Shown here piece by piece: positions 1 through 8,375 of a stretch of 64,000 nucleotides of DNA (the stretch's first letter is position 1; each line of letters starts with the position of its first letter). A model generated the notes under the pieces. That model made no database searches. It saw nothing but the letters and a program-made list of their open reading frames with translations, and was not told where the DNA came from. Origin of the DNA: Clostridia bacterium. GTDB lineage: Bacteria > Bacillota > Clostridia > TANB77 > CAG-508. The position numbers and the translations under genes were made by a program. The DNA is taken from NCBI GenBank assembly GCA_900759475.1, contig CAAEVK010000012.1, positions 1-64,000 of the forward strand. Reading direction: 5' to 3'.

Positions 1-209
1 CTTATTTTTCTTTCTTTTTTCATTTTTTCTCTTTTCTCCTCCTCCTTTGTTTTTTTATTATTTTGTCTTTTTATTTTTTTCTCTTTATGCTACCTTTTTC
101 TTTTTGTTTTTTGCAAAATGCTATATTACACAGTTTTCCTTTGCTTTTTATTCACATCCTATTTATTTTTCAAGGTACTTACTATTTTTTATAGCTTTTG
201 CTCACTTTT

Positions 210-239
210 ATTCTATATCTTTTTCTCCATTTTTGTCAA
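210..239 (-). promoter_or_regulatory. Possible sigma-A promoter firing leftward out of the window
   Basis: On the minus strand a perfect -35 TTGACA (234-239) is followed after 18 bp by TAGAAT (210-215). No gene start is visible between it and the left edge, so it would serve a gene outside the window. The 1-525 stretch is otherwise T-rich, low-complexity DNA in which I see no supported gene. Confidence 0.35.
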
Positions 240-247
240 TGTGTTTT

Positions 248-285
248 TTATACTTTCTATTCTTTTTTATACTTTCTATTCTTTT
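248..285. repeat. 19-bp exact tandem duplication
   Basis: Two identical adjacent 19-bp units (248-266 and 267-285) lie in T-rich intergenic DNA upstream of the leftward promoter. They are probably a replication-slippage duplication and have no evident function. Confidence 0.6.
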
Positions 286-473
286 TGTATACCTTTTATT
301 ATTTTAGTTAGATAAATCTATGTTTTTTTAATCTTTGTTTAAGTAAAATTTCCTATTAAAGCACAATCGTAATTTTAGTCAATATAAAAATGTGATATGG
401 AAAGTAATTTATTGAATTTTTATTTTTCTCTTTGGTTTTCTTTTAATATTTTAAAAAATGCCTAAAACCAAAA

Positions 474-515
474 AATAATGTAATAATTACTGTTTACCGT
501 AATTATTACATTATT
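474..515 (-). terminator. Hairpin terminator downstream of the DUF1016 gene
   Basis: A perfect 16-bp inverted repeat (474-489 and 500-515) has a 10-nt loop. Read on the minus strand it is followed by a run of T. It lies just after the stop codon at 526 of the minus-strand DUF1016 gene and so fits an intrinsic terminator. Confidence 0.65.
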
Positions 516-525
516 CAAAAGTTTA

Positions 526-1243
526 TTAAAACCTTAAGACAAAATCCCCGTCCCTTTGTCTACTAACTGTTAATTTATATTGATTTCCAACAAAAGCAAA
601 TCCTGTTCCGTAATTCTAATAAAACGTTTTTGATTTTTGTTATCATTGCTTCTTCAATTTCTTTTTCTTTAACTTGACCTTTTAATGCTATAAAATCAAA
701 AATATATGGATCTTTCAAAGTTTGCAAAGCTAAATCACTTTGAATGTCTGGTAAAGTATTTTCAAAATTTGTTGTTTTATCAGCTATCGCTTGTCTTTCA
801 TATAATTTATTTTTTATTTGATTCTTTAAAATATTAGTAGACCATCCATTTTTAATAGTTTGGCTAATATACCATTTTCTTTCTTCTATATCTTTTACTT
901 TATCCATTAGAATAACATTATGATACCAAGTAATTTTTGCAAGAACCTCTTGCAAAAATTTTTCATCTTGATATTCATCAGCAAATTTTCTCATATATCT
1001 AATATTTCTAGGCGAGAATCCTGTAATATCTGGAAATTCAAGTTTTAAATCTATTGCTAAATTATCTACAAATTTATTTCCCCATTTTATATTATTAGAT
1101 ATTATTTTTCCTATATTCCAATACATATATATCATTTCTACATTTACTACTTGCATTGCTCTATATTGTGATTTTAAAATCTCATTTTTTATACTTGAAA
1201 GAATTTCTTTATATTCATTAATATTCATTATTTCATTTGACAT
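526..1243 (-). CDS. DUF1016 (YhcG-like) N-terminal domain protein, C-terminally truncated; one CGGN site
   Basis: This resembles the DUF1016 family, whose full-length members carry an N-terminal DNA-binding-like domain and a C-terminal PDDEXK nuclease domain. The start at 1243 is chosen for its GGAG ribosome binding site. The natural frame breaks at CGG 608-610. Reading CGGA as Gly212 restores the family motif LLELGxGFAFVG followed by NQYKL. The protein then runs into a REP-like repeat (535-562), which encodes its last residues, and stops at 238 aa. The nuclease domain is missing, so the gene looks truncated and possibly non-functional. Its promoter region holds a 13-bp palindrome that recurs inside the gene. 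Neighbour: a TnpV gene. Role in defence or mobile elements is inferred from the family. Confidence 0.75.
535..562. repeat. REP-like 28-bp repeat, copy 1
   Basis: It matches the copy at 1911-1938 at 27 of 28 positions in the same orientation. Its ends (AGACAAA and TTTGTCT) can pair around a GC-rich centre, as in REP-type elements mobilised by Y1 transposases. It forms the 3' end of the truncated DUF1016 gene. Confidence 0.7.
932..960. repeat. Perfect 13-bp palindrome inside the DUF1016 gene
   Basis: Arms 932-944 and 948-960 are exact inverted repeats around a 3-nt spacer. The core (TTTTGCAAGA, 3 nt, TCTTGCAAAA) is the same as in the palindrome at 1263-1291 in the promoter of the same gene. 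Two copies of so long a dyad suggest a protein-binding operator, possibly with looping. Confidence 0.6.
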
Positions 1244-1262
1244 ATTTATTTCTCCATTCTTT

Positions 1263-1297
1263 AAATTTTGCAAGAGCCTCTTGCAAAATTTATTATA
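1263..1297 (-). promoter_or_regulatory. Promoter -10 with adjacent palindromic operator for the DUF1016 gene
   Basis: A minus-strand TATAAT (1292-1297) is immediately followed by a perfect 13-bp palindrome (1263-1291) that would cover the transcription start. A DNA-binding protein here would block initiation. No convincing -35 is seen. Confidence 0.5.
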
Positions 1298-1382
1298 ACA
1301 TTTATTTCCAAATTTTTCATTAAAAATTTTAAAAAAGTCTATTTTTACATTTCAAAGGTCACAAATTCGATACCTTTGAATT

Positions 1383-1778
1383 TTACAAATATATAAACTC
1401 ATTTAATATAATCTCTTCTGCCCTGTTTTTTATATTATTCATCTTTTGTACCCATTCTATTTGATTAATAGCTTTTAATTCTTCTGTTACATTTTCTTTT
1501 TCTTCCATTTGTTTTATTAGAATATCTAACTTTTCTTTACATTCATCTTCAATATCTAGTAAATAACTTTTCAATTCATTACTTAATAGCATTTCTGTAT
1601 ATTCTGGAATTTTATATTTCTTCATATAGTTTAGTTTTAATCTTCCATACTTTCCTATATTTCCTATTCTTCTAGATTTTGGTATTGCTATATTAGGTAT
1701 ATAATAATCTCCAACTAACCTATATTCAATCCCTGTTCTTTCATCTACAAATTTTTCTTTTAATTCTTTATTTTCCAT
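1383..1778 (-). CDS. TnpV-like transposon-encoded protein
   Basis: The 131-aa product resembles TnpV, a small protein of unknown function found on clostridial transposons. Shared features include an N-terminal EYRLVGDYYIPN-type segment, the central YTEMLLS motif, a charged helical region, and the C-terminal pattern INQIEWVQKMNNI followed by AEEIILNE. The ATG at 1778 has a weak GGAAG ribosome binding site. It lies between the DUF1016 gene and a REP-like repeat, so the segment 526-1938 looks like a mobile-element remnant. No CGG codons are present. Confidence 0.75.
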   Translation of the reverse strand: MENKELKEKFVDERTGIEYRLVGDYYIPNIAIPKSRRIGNIGKYGRLKLNYMKKYKIPEYTEMLLSNELKSYLLDIEDECKEKLDILIKQMEEKENVTEELKAINQIEWVQKMNNIKNRAEEIILNEFIYL

Positions 1779-1910
1779 AATTTCAAATCTTCCAATTTCT
1801 ACATTATAATTTTAAATATCATTATAAAATCAAAAAAAAGATGAACTTATATTATTATTTTTTACAATCCATCTTTTAAATATGTGAAAATTTTATAATT
1901 TACTAAATTG

Positions 1911-1938
1911 TAAGACAAAAGCCCCGTCCCTTTGTCTA
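1911..1938. repeat. REP-like 28-bp repeat, copy 2
   Basis: It is a direct repeat of 535-562 with one mismatch. Together they bracket the DUF1016 and TnpV genes, so the bracketed segment may have moved or recombined as a unit. The rest of 1779-2044 holds only AT-rich DNA and the promoter of the next gene. Confidence 0.7.
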
Positions 1939-1983
1939 AATTTTTATTTTGGCAAAATTGCTGGAATTAATTTCGTAAATTAA

Positions 1984-2012
1984 TTGTTATTTTTTTTTAT
2001 TTATGTTATAAT
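1984..2012 (+). promoter_or_regulatory. Sigma-A promoter of the HD hydrolase gene
   Basis: TTGTTA (1984-1989) is followed after 17 bp by a perfect TATAAT (2007-2012). The gene start at 2045 follows about 30 bp later, preceded by a GGAGATG ribosome binding site. Confidence 0.6.
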
Positions 2013-2044
2013 TAATTATATGTTTATTGGAGATGAATTTTTGA

Positions 2045-2578
2045 ATGCAAACTATTTTGGAATTAGAACAAGATACAGAGTTTAATGATATTATAAAAGA
2101 TATTATTAGCAATGATACTGTTTTACAAATGAAAAATTATATACAGCACTTTGATACAAATTGTTTTCAGCATTGTAAAACTGTTGCTTATTATTCGTAT
2201 TTAATGTGCAAAAAATTGGGATTGGATTATCGTTCTGCTGCACGTGCTGGTATGTTACATGATTTATTCTTATATGATTGGAGAAAGCCTCGTCCAGATG
2301 GAAAAGGACTTCATGGATTTCGCCATCCTAGGACAGCTTTAAATAATGCCTCTAAATTATTTGAATTAAATGAAATTGAACAAGATATTATTTTAAAGCA
2401 TATGTGGCCTTTAACTATAAAGTTACCAAAATATAAAGAAAGTTATATTATTACTTTAGCAGACAAATATGCTACTTATCTAGAAAATAAAGACTATATT
2501 GTTCATAATTTTAAGTTTCAAAAGTATTATAGATATAGTTATGTTTTTTTAAGTATGTTAGTAATTAAATTATTTTAA
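2045..2578 (+). CDS. HD-domain hydrolase
   Basis: The 177-aa protein has the metal-binding signatures of HD phosphohydrolases: an early histidine (QHCKTVAYYS), the HD pair in MLHDLFLYDW near residue 75, a later HGFRHP, a histidine in ILKHMW, and an aspartate in LADKYATYLE. Small proteins of this kind are common in clostridia and are presumed to hydrolyse a nucleotide or other phosphoester; the substrate cannot be read from sequence. The hydrophobic C-terminal end (after about residue 155) is unlike the core. It has its own promoter and is followed by a terminator, so it is monocistronic. Confidence 0.8.
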   Translation: MQTILELEQDTEFNDIIKDIISNDTVLQMKNYIQHFDTNCFQHCKTVAYYSYLMCKKLGLDYRSAARAGMLHDLFLYDWRKPRPDGKGLHGFRHPRTALNNASKLFELNEIEQDIILKHMWPLTIKLPKYKESYIITLADKYATYLENKDYIVHNFKFQKYYRYSYVFLSMLVIKLF

Positions 2579-2589
2579 AACATTAATCT

Positions 2590-2617
2590 GGCAGTTGCAT
2601 TGCAACTGCCCATTTTT
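2590..2617 (+). terminator. Intrinsic terminator after the HD gene
   Basis: A GC-rich hairpin with 10-bp arms (2590-2599 and 2601-2610) is followed closely by a T run. It ends the plus-strand HD transcript. Downstream up to 2693 nothing else is recognised. Confidence 0.8.
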
Positions 2618-2693
2618 TTACCTATACCACAAATTCTTCACCGGTAATTTCCAGTACAACTATGATTTCTGCCAATTTTTATTCTACATATTT

Positions 2694-3404
2694 CTATTTG
2701 CAAAATCTATGGTTTCCAATTTGTACAGTTAATGGTCTTGACCATATCCATGAACTTGTTGCAGTATTAGGATTAAAATAATAAATAGAACCATAAGAAG
2801 GATCCCAACCATTTAATGCATCTTGTGCTGCTTTTTTAGCTGTTTCATTTGGTGATAAGTTAATCTGCCCGATCATTTACTACACTAAATGCACCAGGTT
2901 GATAAATAACTCCTGCTATTGTATTGGGAAAGCTAGAACTCTTTACTCTGTTTAGTACTACTGCTCCGCACGGCTACCTGTCCTGCATATGGTTCTCCTC
3001 TGCTTTCTGCATAAATTAATCGGGCCAATAAATTTAAATCACTAGAATTATTTGCTGATGTTTGATTATTACTAGATGAAGAAAATATTCCCATAGCAGC
3101 TAATGTTTTTGGTCCTGCAATTCCGGTCAACTGCTAGTCCATTTTTACTTTGGAAATATCTTACAGCACTTTGTGTCTGAGAGCCATAAATTCCATCTAT
3201 GTTTCCATTGTAGTATCCCCAGCGTTTTAGTTTTGTTTGAATTTGTATTACTTCTTGTCCTCGAGAACCATATTTGGATAATGCTTGTACTTGGTTAATA
3301 TCTTGTCTGAAAAATAAATGATAAGCAATTAGTATAAAAAATACAAGTATAATCATAATAATTGGTATTGTTAATCTTATTTTAGATTGATTATAATTTT
3401 TCAT
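2694..3404 (-). CDS. SleB-type spore cortex-lytic / cell wall hydrolase; three CGGN sites
   Basis: The naive sequence is three fragments. Reading CGGN as Gly at 3123-3125 (Gly94), 2966-2968 (Gly146) and 2869-2871 (Gly178) gives one 235-aa protein, and 711 minus 3 nt is exactly 236 codons. It has an N-terminal membrane anchor (residues about 10-31), a peptidoglycan-binding domain (SRGQEVIQIQTKL, then a VDGIAGPKT end typical of the fold), a Ser/Asn linker, and a SleB/hydrolase_2 domain (LLARLIYAESRGEPYAGQ with the conserved Glu; AVGAVVLNRV; C-terminal IGNHRFCK). It would hydrolyse cortex or wall peptidoglycan outside the membrane. The ribosome binding site overlaps the 3' arm of the upstream terminator hairpin. 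Confidence 0.92.
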
Positions 3405-3411
3405 AAAAAAA

Positions 3412-3451
3412 CCACCTTTGGAATTTTTATTTTTATTTTTTCCAAAAGTAG
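3412..3451 (-). terminator. Terminator of fhs overlapping the sleB ribosome binding site
   Basis: On the minus strand, arms 3440-3451 and 3412-3423 form a 12-bp hairpin with G-U pairs, followed by seven T. The second arm contains the AAAGGTGG Shine-Dalgarno of the hydrolase gene starting at 3404. Read-through RNA would therefore sequester that ribosome binding site. Confidence 0.6.
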
Positions 3452-3463
3452 TTTTTTTATGTA

Positions 3464-5125
3464 TTAAAATATGCCAATAATATTTTCATTTTCGTCAATA
3501 TCTATTTTTTCTGCTGCTGGGATTTTCGGTAATCCTGGCATAGTAAATATTTTTCCAGCTAGTGCTACTATAAATCCCGCTCCTGTTTTTAATAACAAAT
3601 CACTAATATGAATAGTAAATGGTTCTTTGCATTCTAAATTTTTAGCATCATCGGAAAAAGAGTATTGTGTTTTTGCTATGCAAACTGGAAAATGTTCATA
3701 TCCTAAAGATGCTATTACTTTTAATTGTTCTTCTGCCTTTTCAGATAGTTCAATTTTGGTTGCCCCATAAATTTTAGTTGCTATTTTTGTTAATTTTTCC
3801 TCAATTGTATCTTCTAAATGATATGTATATTTAAATTGTTCTTTTTGTTGGCATAGTTCTACTATTTTTTGTGCTAAATTTGTTGCTCCTTCTCCACCTT
3901 TTGCCCAAGCTTCTACTAAACTTAATTCTACATTCTGTTTTTGCAAACTTTCTTGTAAGAATTCTATTTCTTTTTGAGAATCTTGTGCATACTTATTAAT
4001 AGCAACAATTATATTTAAACCAAATTCTTCTTTTAAATTATGAATATGTCTATTTAAATTTTCTATTCCCTTGCTTAAAAATTCTATTGATTCTTCGCTT
4101 AATTTATCTTTTTCCATTCCTCCATGGTACTTAAGTGCCTTAATGGTTGCAACACATACTACAGCATCTGGTACTTTGGTGGTTATTCTTGTTTTAATAT
4201 TTAAAAACTTTTCTGCCCCTAAATCTGCTCCAAAACCTGCTTCTGTAACTGTATAATCTGCTAGTTTTAGTGCTAATTTAGTTGCAACAACACTATTGCA
4301 ACCATGTGCAATATTGGCAAATGGTCCTCCATGAATTAATGCTGGTGTATGCTCTAAGGTTTGCACTAAATTAGGAGAAAAAGCCTCTTTGAGTAAAACT
4401 GTTAACGCTCCTTCTGCTTTTAATTGGCTAGCTTTTATTGGTTCATTATTACTATTATAACCAACAGTAATGTTACCAAGTCGTACTTTTAAGTCCTTTA
4501 AATCTGTTGCTAGACAAAAAATAGCCATAATTTCTGAAGCAACAGAAATGTCAAATCCGTCTTCTCTTGGTATTAAGTTTTTTTCTCCTGATAATCCAAT
4601 TTCTACTTTTCGCAATGCTCTATCATTTAAGTCTACACATCTTTTCCAAATTACTTTTTTAAAATCCAATTCATTTCCTTGGAATATATGGTTATCAATA
4701 ATAGCTGCTAACAAATTATTAGCAGAGGTAATCGCATGAATATCCCCCGTAAAATGTAGGTTAATATCTTCCATTGGTGCTACTTGAGCATATCCTCCAC
4801 CTGTTGCACCACCTTTAATTCCAAATACAGGTCCTAAAGAAGGCTCTCTTAATGCTAATATTGACTTTTTTCCAATTTTTCTTAAGCCATCTGCTAATCC
4901 TATTGCTATTGTTGTTTTACCTTCACCTAAAGGAGTAGGATTAATTGCAGTTACTAAAATTAATTTTCCATCTGCTTTTTCTTTAAGCTGATTATATAAT
5001 CGATTTTGAATTTTTGCTTTATATTTTCCATAATTTTCTATGTATTGGTCGTCAATACCTAATTCTTTTGCTACATTTAAGATGTTTTTTAATTTTGTAT
5101 TCCTTGCAATATCAATATCTTGCAT
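3464..5125 (-). CDS. fhs: Formate-tetrahydrofolate ligase
   Basis: The 553-aa length fits the family. It makes 10-formyl-THF from formate, THF and ATP in the cytosol, feeding one-carbon metabolism. Visible motifs are the P-loop TPLGEGKTT near residue 65, REPSLGPVFGIKGGATGGGY, HFTGDIHAI, and the C-terminal LAGKIFTMPGLPKIPAA. It starts at 5125 with an AAGGGGG ribosome binding site. All CGG triplets in the gene are out of phase (for example GAC GGA), so it reads without interruption. folD, which makes the related methenyl/methylene forms, lies elsewhere in the window at 42532. It appears to be a single-gene unit with a terminator overlapping the next gene's start. Confidence 0.97.
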   Translation of the reverse strand: MQDIDIARNTKLKNILNVAKELGIDDQYIENYGKYKAKIQNRLYNQLKEKADGKLILVTAINPTPLGEGKTTIAIGLADGLRKIGKKSILALREPSLGPVFGIKGGATGGGYAQVAPMEDINLHFTGDIHAITSANNLLAAIIDNHIFQGNELDFKKVIWKRCVDLNDRALRKVEIGLSGEKNLIPREDGFDISVASEIMAIFCLATDLKDLKVRLGNITVGYNSNNEPIKASQLKAEGALTVLLKEAFSPNLVQTLEHTPALIHGGPFANIAHGCNSVVATKLALKLADYTVTEAGFGADLGAEKFLNIKTRITTKVPDAVVCVATIKALKYHGGMEKDKLSEESIEFLSKGIENLNRHIHNLKEEFGLNIIVAINKYAQDSQKEIEFLQESLQKQNVELSLVEAWAKGGEGATNLAQKIVELCQQKEQFKYTYHLEDTIEEKLTKIATKIYGATKIELSEKAEEQLKVIASLGYEHFPVCIAKTQYSFSDDAKNLECKEPFTIHISDLLLKTGAGFIVALAGKIFTMPGLPKIPAAEKIDIDENENIIGIF

Positions 5126-5182
5126 GTGATTGCCCCCTTACTTGTATCCTTTTATAAACTTTTTTCTAAAAAGTTGTTTATT

Positions 5183-5623
5183 TTAAAATATAGCACCTAC
5201 TGTAAATCCAACAATTGCACCAACAATTACTTGCATAGGTGTGTGCCCTAAAACTTCTACTAATTTTTCTTGTATTTGACCAGTTGTTAGACCTGGTGTT
5301 TCAATAATTTTGTTTAACATTTTAGCTTGTTTTCCGGCTGCTCTTCTAACACCTGCAGCATCATACATAACAACAAAAGCAAATATAAGTGCTACTGCAA
5401 ATAAGCTAGAGTGAAAACCATATTCTTTTCCTATTAAGGTTGCTAAACAGCATACTACTGCAGAATGAGAGCTCGGCATTCCTCCTGCTCCCATAATTCT
5501 TTTAAAGTTAAATTTTTTTGTTTTAATTAAATCTACAATGACTTTAATTAATTGTATAACAAACCATAAGCCTAAGCATAAATATAAACATTTATTAGTA
5601 ATAATATCCATTATAATATTCAT
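5183..5623 (-). CDS. Divergent PAP2-family membrane protein (YuiD-like)
   Basis: This 146-aa membrane protein has the divergent PAP2 signature GGMPSSHSAVV near residue 47 and a VRRAAGKQAKMLN stretch, as in Bacillus YuiD. Hydrophobic segments are at about 10-30, 70-90 and 128-145. Family members are presumed phosphatases or phosphatidate-related enzymes, but the activity is not established. ATG 5623 has an AAAGGGG ribosome binding site. It follows xseB on the same strand at 39 bp and may share its transcript. Confidence 0.85.
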   Translation of the reverse strand: MNIIMDIITNKCLYLCLGLWFVIQLIKVIVDLIKTKKFNFKRIMGAGGMPSSHSAVVCCLATLIGKEYGFHSSLFAVALIFAFVVMYDAAGVRRAAGKQAKMLNKIIETPGLTTGQIQEKLVEVLGHTPMQVIVGAIVGFTVGAIF

Positions 5624-5662
5624 TGTATTTCATTCCCCTTTCATGCCTAAGATGTATATTTT

Positions 5663-5893
5663 TTACTCATTATTATTGACTAATGGCTTTTCTGTTATTT
5701 CTCCATCTTTTTCAATTAATATATTAATTTTCTTTTCGGAATCTTCTAAAACTTTATTTAATTTTTTTGATAATTCCATTCCTGCTTCAAATTTTTGCAC
5801 TGACTCATCTAAAGTTAAATCTCCTTTTTCTAGTTGGTTGGCAATATCTTCTAATTCTTGCATTGCTTCTTCAAAATTTATTTTTTCTTCCAT
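5663..5893 (-). CDS. xseB: Exodeoxyribonuclease VII small subunit
   Basis: The 76-aa protein has the typical XseB fold pattern: FEEAMQELEDIANQLEKGDLTLDESVQKFEAGMEL near the N-terminus. It is the small subunit of ExoVII, which degrades single-stranded DNA in repair. AAGGAG precedes ATG 5893. It lies 76 bp downstream of xseA, giving the usual nusB-xseA-xseB order. Confidence 0.95.
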   Translation of the reverse strand: MEEKINFEEAMQELEDIANQLEKGDLTLDESVQKFEAGMELSKKLNKVLEDSEKKINILIEKDGEITEKPLVNNNE

Positions 5894-5969
5894 TTTATTC
5901 TCCTTGCTTATTGTTCTTAAATCACTTAAAATAGTGTGTTATACAATATCTTTTATTTTTATATGTAAA

Positions 5970-7159
5970 TTACATTATTTGAGCTTGTTTTGTTCCATCA
6001 GAAAATTTTAAATCTATTTTATCTCCTTTTCCGTAGTTCATTTGCACTTTTTATTACTTTACCATTAATTTGTGCTAAACAATATCCTCTTGTTAGGGTT
6101 TTTAAGGGACTTAGAGTATCTAGTTTTGCCATTGTTTTTCCTGCAGTTGCTTTAGAAATATTTAGTTTATTAGTAATAGAATTAATCATAACTTTTATTT
6201 GTTTATCTATTATTACATAATAATCATTTATTTTTCCGTAATGGTGCTGTAAATACTCTAGAAGCCATACATTTTTCATACCTTAGTCTCATAAATTCCG
6301 TCTTTTTCTTTAATAATATTTTATATTTATTATTGTATGCTTCTAGTTTTCTCTTTATTTCAAATACATCAGACACAGCAAGTTCTGCTGCTGCAGATGG
6401 TGTAGGGGCTCTTAAATCTGCTACAAAATCTGCTATTGTAAAATCGGTTTCATGTCCTACTGCAGATATAATAGGCAATTTTGAATTGTATATTGCTCTT
6501 GCAACAACCTCTTCATTAAATGGCCACAAATCTTCTAATGAACCTCCACCTCTTCCAATAATTAAAACATCTGCTAATTTTTTTTCGTTCATTAGTTGAA
6601 TTGCTTTAGCAATTTTTTCTCCTGCTGCTTCCCCTTGTACAGGCACTGGAAATAAACGTATGTATACATTTGGGTTTCGCCTTGTGCTTACATTAATAAT
6701 ATCTCGAATAACCGCTCCTGTTTGTGAAGTAAGTACTCCTATTATTTTGGGCATTATTGGAATTTTTTGCTTATGGCTTGCTTCAAATAGTCCTTCTTTT
6801 TCTAACTTTTCTTTTAATTCTTTATAGGCTGTATATAAAGCTCCCATTCCTTCTTCTTGCATAGCTTTGGCATATATTTGGTAAACACCATCTCTTTCAA
6901 ATACAGAAACTGTTCCAAAAACTATCACTTTCATACCATCTTTGGGTACAAAATTTAAAGTAGCAGTTTGACCTTTAAACATAATACATTTAATTAAAGA
7001 ATTTTCATCTTTTAACGTAAAATACATATGACCTGTATAATGTAATTTAAAGTTTGATATTTCTCCCTTTACTAATACATTGTTTAAGTACTCATCACTA
7101 GCTACTTTTTCTTTCATATATTTATTTAATTCTGTTACCGTTATTGGTGTTGGTTTCAT
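5970..7159 (-). CDS. xseA: Exodeoxyribonuclease VII large subunit; two CGGN sites
   Basis: This is the catalytic subunit of ExoVII. An N-terminal OB fold (ITVTELNKYMK; KGEISNFK) is followed by the nuclease region with GVLTSQTGAVIRDI, RGGGSLEDLWPFN and SAVGHETDFTIADFVADLRAPTPSAAAE, then a coiled region. Frames break at CGG 6236-6238 (Gly308) and 6031-6033 (Gly376). Reading CGGA as Gly at both joins three fragments into 395 aa, ending GKGDKIDLKFSDGTKQ and four more residues, a normal XseA tail. 1190 minus 2 nt is exactly 396 codons. The start overlaps the nusB stop by 4 bp (ATGA). Conventional gene calling would split this gene and lose its C-terminus. Confidence 0.95.
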
Positions 7160-7566
7160 TTGTGTTCTCCTTTATTTACAATACTTGCTAATACACCATT
7201 AACAAATTGTGCTGAAGTATCTTCTCCATAACTTTTAGCAAGTTCTACTACTTCGTTTATCATTGCTTTATATGGCAAATCTTTGTATTGTATTTCATAA
7301 ATAGCAAGTTTTAATAAAGACAAACTTATCTTAGAAATTCTTTCTATCTGCCAATCAGACTTCAAATTTTCTTGTATTTGCTTTGTAATTTCTTTCTGGT
7401 GTTTTTTAATTCCTGTTACAATATCTGTTAAATATTCTTTTAACTCTTTATTTTCTACTTCGTTATTTTCTAAAAATGCTTCAATTTGATTACTATCTAA
7501 TTTTTTTTGAATTTCTGCTCCATATAAAAATTGAAAAGCCTTTTCTCTCATAGCAGACCTAGTCAT
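7156..7566 (-). CDS. nusB: Transcription antitermination protein NusB
   Basis: The 136-aa protein matches NusB: MREKAFQFLYG at the start, a central helical region, and the conserved ELAKSYGEDTSAQFVNGVLASI end. With NusE (S10) it binds boxA RNA in rRNA antitermination. The start at 7566 is preferred over the upstream in-frame ATG because GGAGG sits just before it. It overlaps xseA by 4 bp downstream and follows DUF2273 upstream at 11 bp. Confidence 0.93.
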   Translation of the reverse strand: MTRSAMREKAFQFLYGAEIQKKLDSNQIEAFLENNEVENKELKEYLTDIVTGIKKHQKEITKQIQENLKSDWQIERISKISLSLLKLAIYEIQYKDLPYKAMINEVVELAKSYGEDTSAQFVNGVLASIVNKGEHK

Positions 7567-7577
7567 GTTATCCTCCA

Positions 7578-7781
7578 TTACAATCTATCAATAAAATTTT
7601 TTAGTTTTTCTTTTACATCATATTTATTGTGTTGCACATAATTTCCTACAAACATTCCTATAAATATTAATATTAATCCAATAATTAGTTGATATAGTCT
7701 TGTAAATAGGATAAGTAATCCAATTATTCCACCAATAATAGCTCCTCTATATCTTACAACAAAATCTTTAAAATTATTCAT
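7578..7781 (-). CDS. DUF2273 small membrane protein
   Basis: A 67-aa protein with two hydrophobic helices (about 12-28 and 31-48) separated by a short turn, and a basic tail. DUF2273 proteins regularly sit between AmaP-like and Asp23 genes in Firmicutes, as here, and are thought to be part of a membrane complex anchoring Asp23. Its ATG overlaps the amaP stop by 8 bp, indicating translational coupling. Confidence 0.8.
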   Translation of the reverse strand: MNNFKDFVVRYRGAIIGGIIGLLILFTRLYQLIIGLILIFIGMFVGNYVQHNKYDVKEKLKNFIDRL

Positions 7782-8346
7782 TTCCGCTTCCTCCTTGTAC
7801 TATTTCAGCTTTAGGAGCAATATTTTTTACCCTAATATTCACTTCTTTTACATCTAAGTCTAAAGAAGTTTTAATTGCTTCTTTAATTTTACTTTGTAAA
7901 TTGCTAGATAAATCTTTAATAACTGCATCTGGTTTTACAGATAAAGTAACTAATACTTTGACATGATTGTCCTTGTCCAAAACAACCTTGCTTGTTATAC
8001 TTTCTGTATTTTCAAAACCTTTTACAACACGATTAGCTAAATTTTCTAAAGTGTCTCTTGAAACCATTAATTTTCCACTGTCATTTTCTAACAAAATTCC
8101 ATCTTTGTTTTTCTCTTGATTGCTTGTACTTGAATCAAAAAAGATACATTTAATTGCTAATAAAATAAATACAACACACACTCCTAATATAATACTTGAC
8201 ATGGTAGGTTCATTAATAGCATATGTTACCATTTCATGAATAACATCTAAACTTAACCAACCAAATATAACAAGACATAGTAATACTGATATAATTAATA
8301 TAATGTTGGCAAATAGTGCTAAAGATATTTTTTCTACTATTTTCAT
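7774..8346 (-). CDS. amaP: AmaP-like alkaline shock response membrane anchor protein
   Basis: The 190-aa protein has two N-terminal membrane segments (about 8-30 and 45-65) followed by an Asp23-like domain containing SITSKVVLDKDNHVKVLVTL and SLDLDVKEVNIRV. In Staphylococcus AmaP anchors Asp23 at the membrane. The start at 8346 is preferred to an upstream GTG because AAAGGATTG precedes it. It lies between DUF2273 and asp23 in one operon. Confidence 0.85.
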   Translation of the reverse strand: MKIVEKISLALFANIILIISVLLCLVIFGWLSLDVIHEMVTYAINEPTMSSIILGVCVVFILLAIKCIFFDSSTSNQEKNKDGILLENDSGKLMVSRDTLENLANRVVKGFENTESITSKVVLDKDNHVKVLVTLSVKPDAVIKDLSSNLQSKIKEAIKTSLDLDVKEVNIRVKNIAPKAEIVQGGSGNE

Positions 8347-8375
8347 TTTTTTCAATCCTTTCACAAAACAACTAT

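Noticed and set aside
47..315. Plus-strand open frames in the first 320 bases
   Set aside because: They translate to Phe/Leu/Tyr-rich low-complexity strings produced by T-rich DNA, without ribosome binding sites or recognisable motifs.
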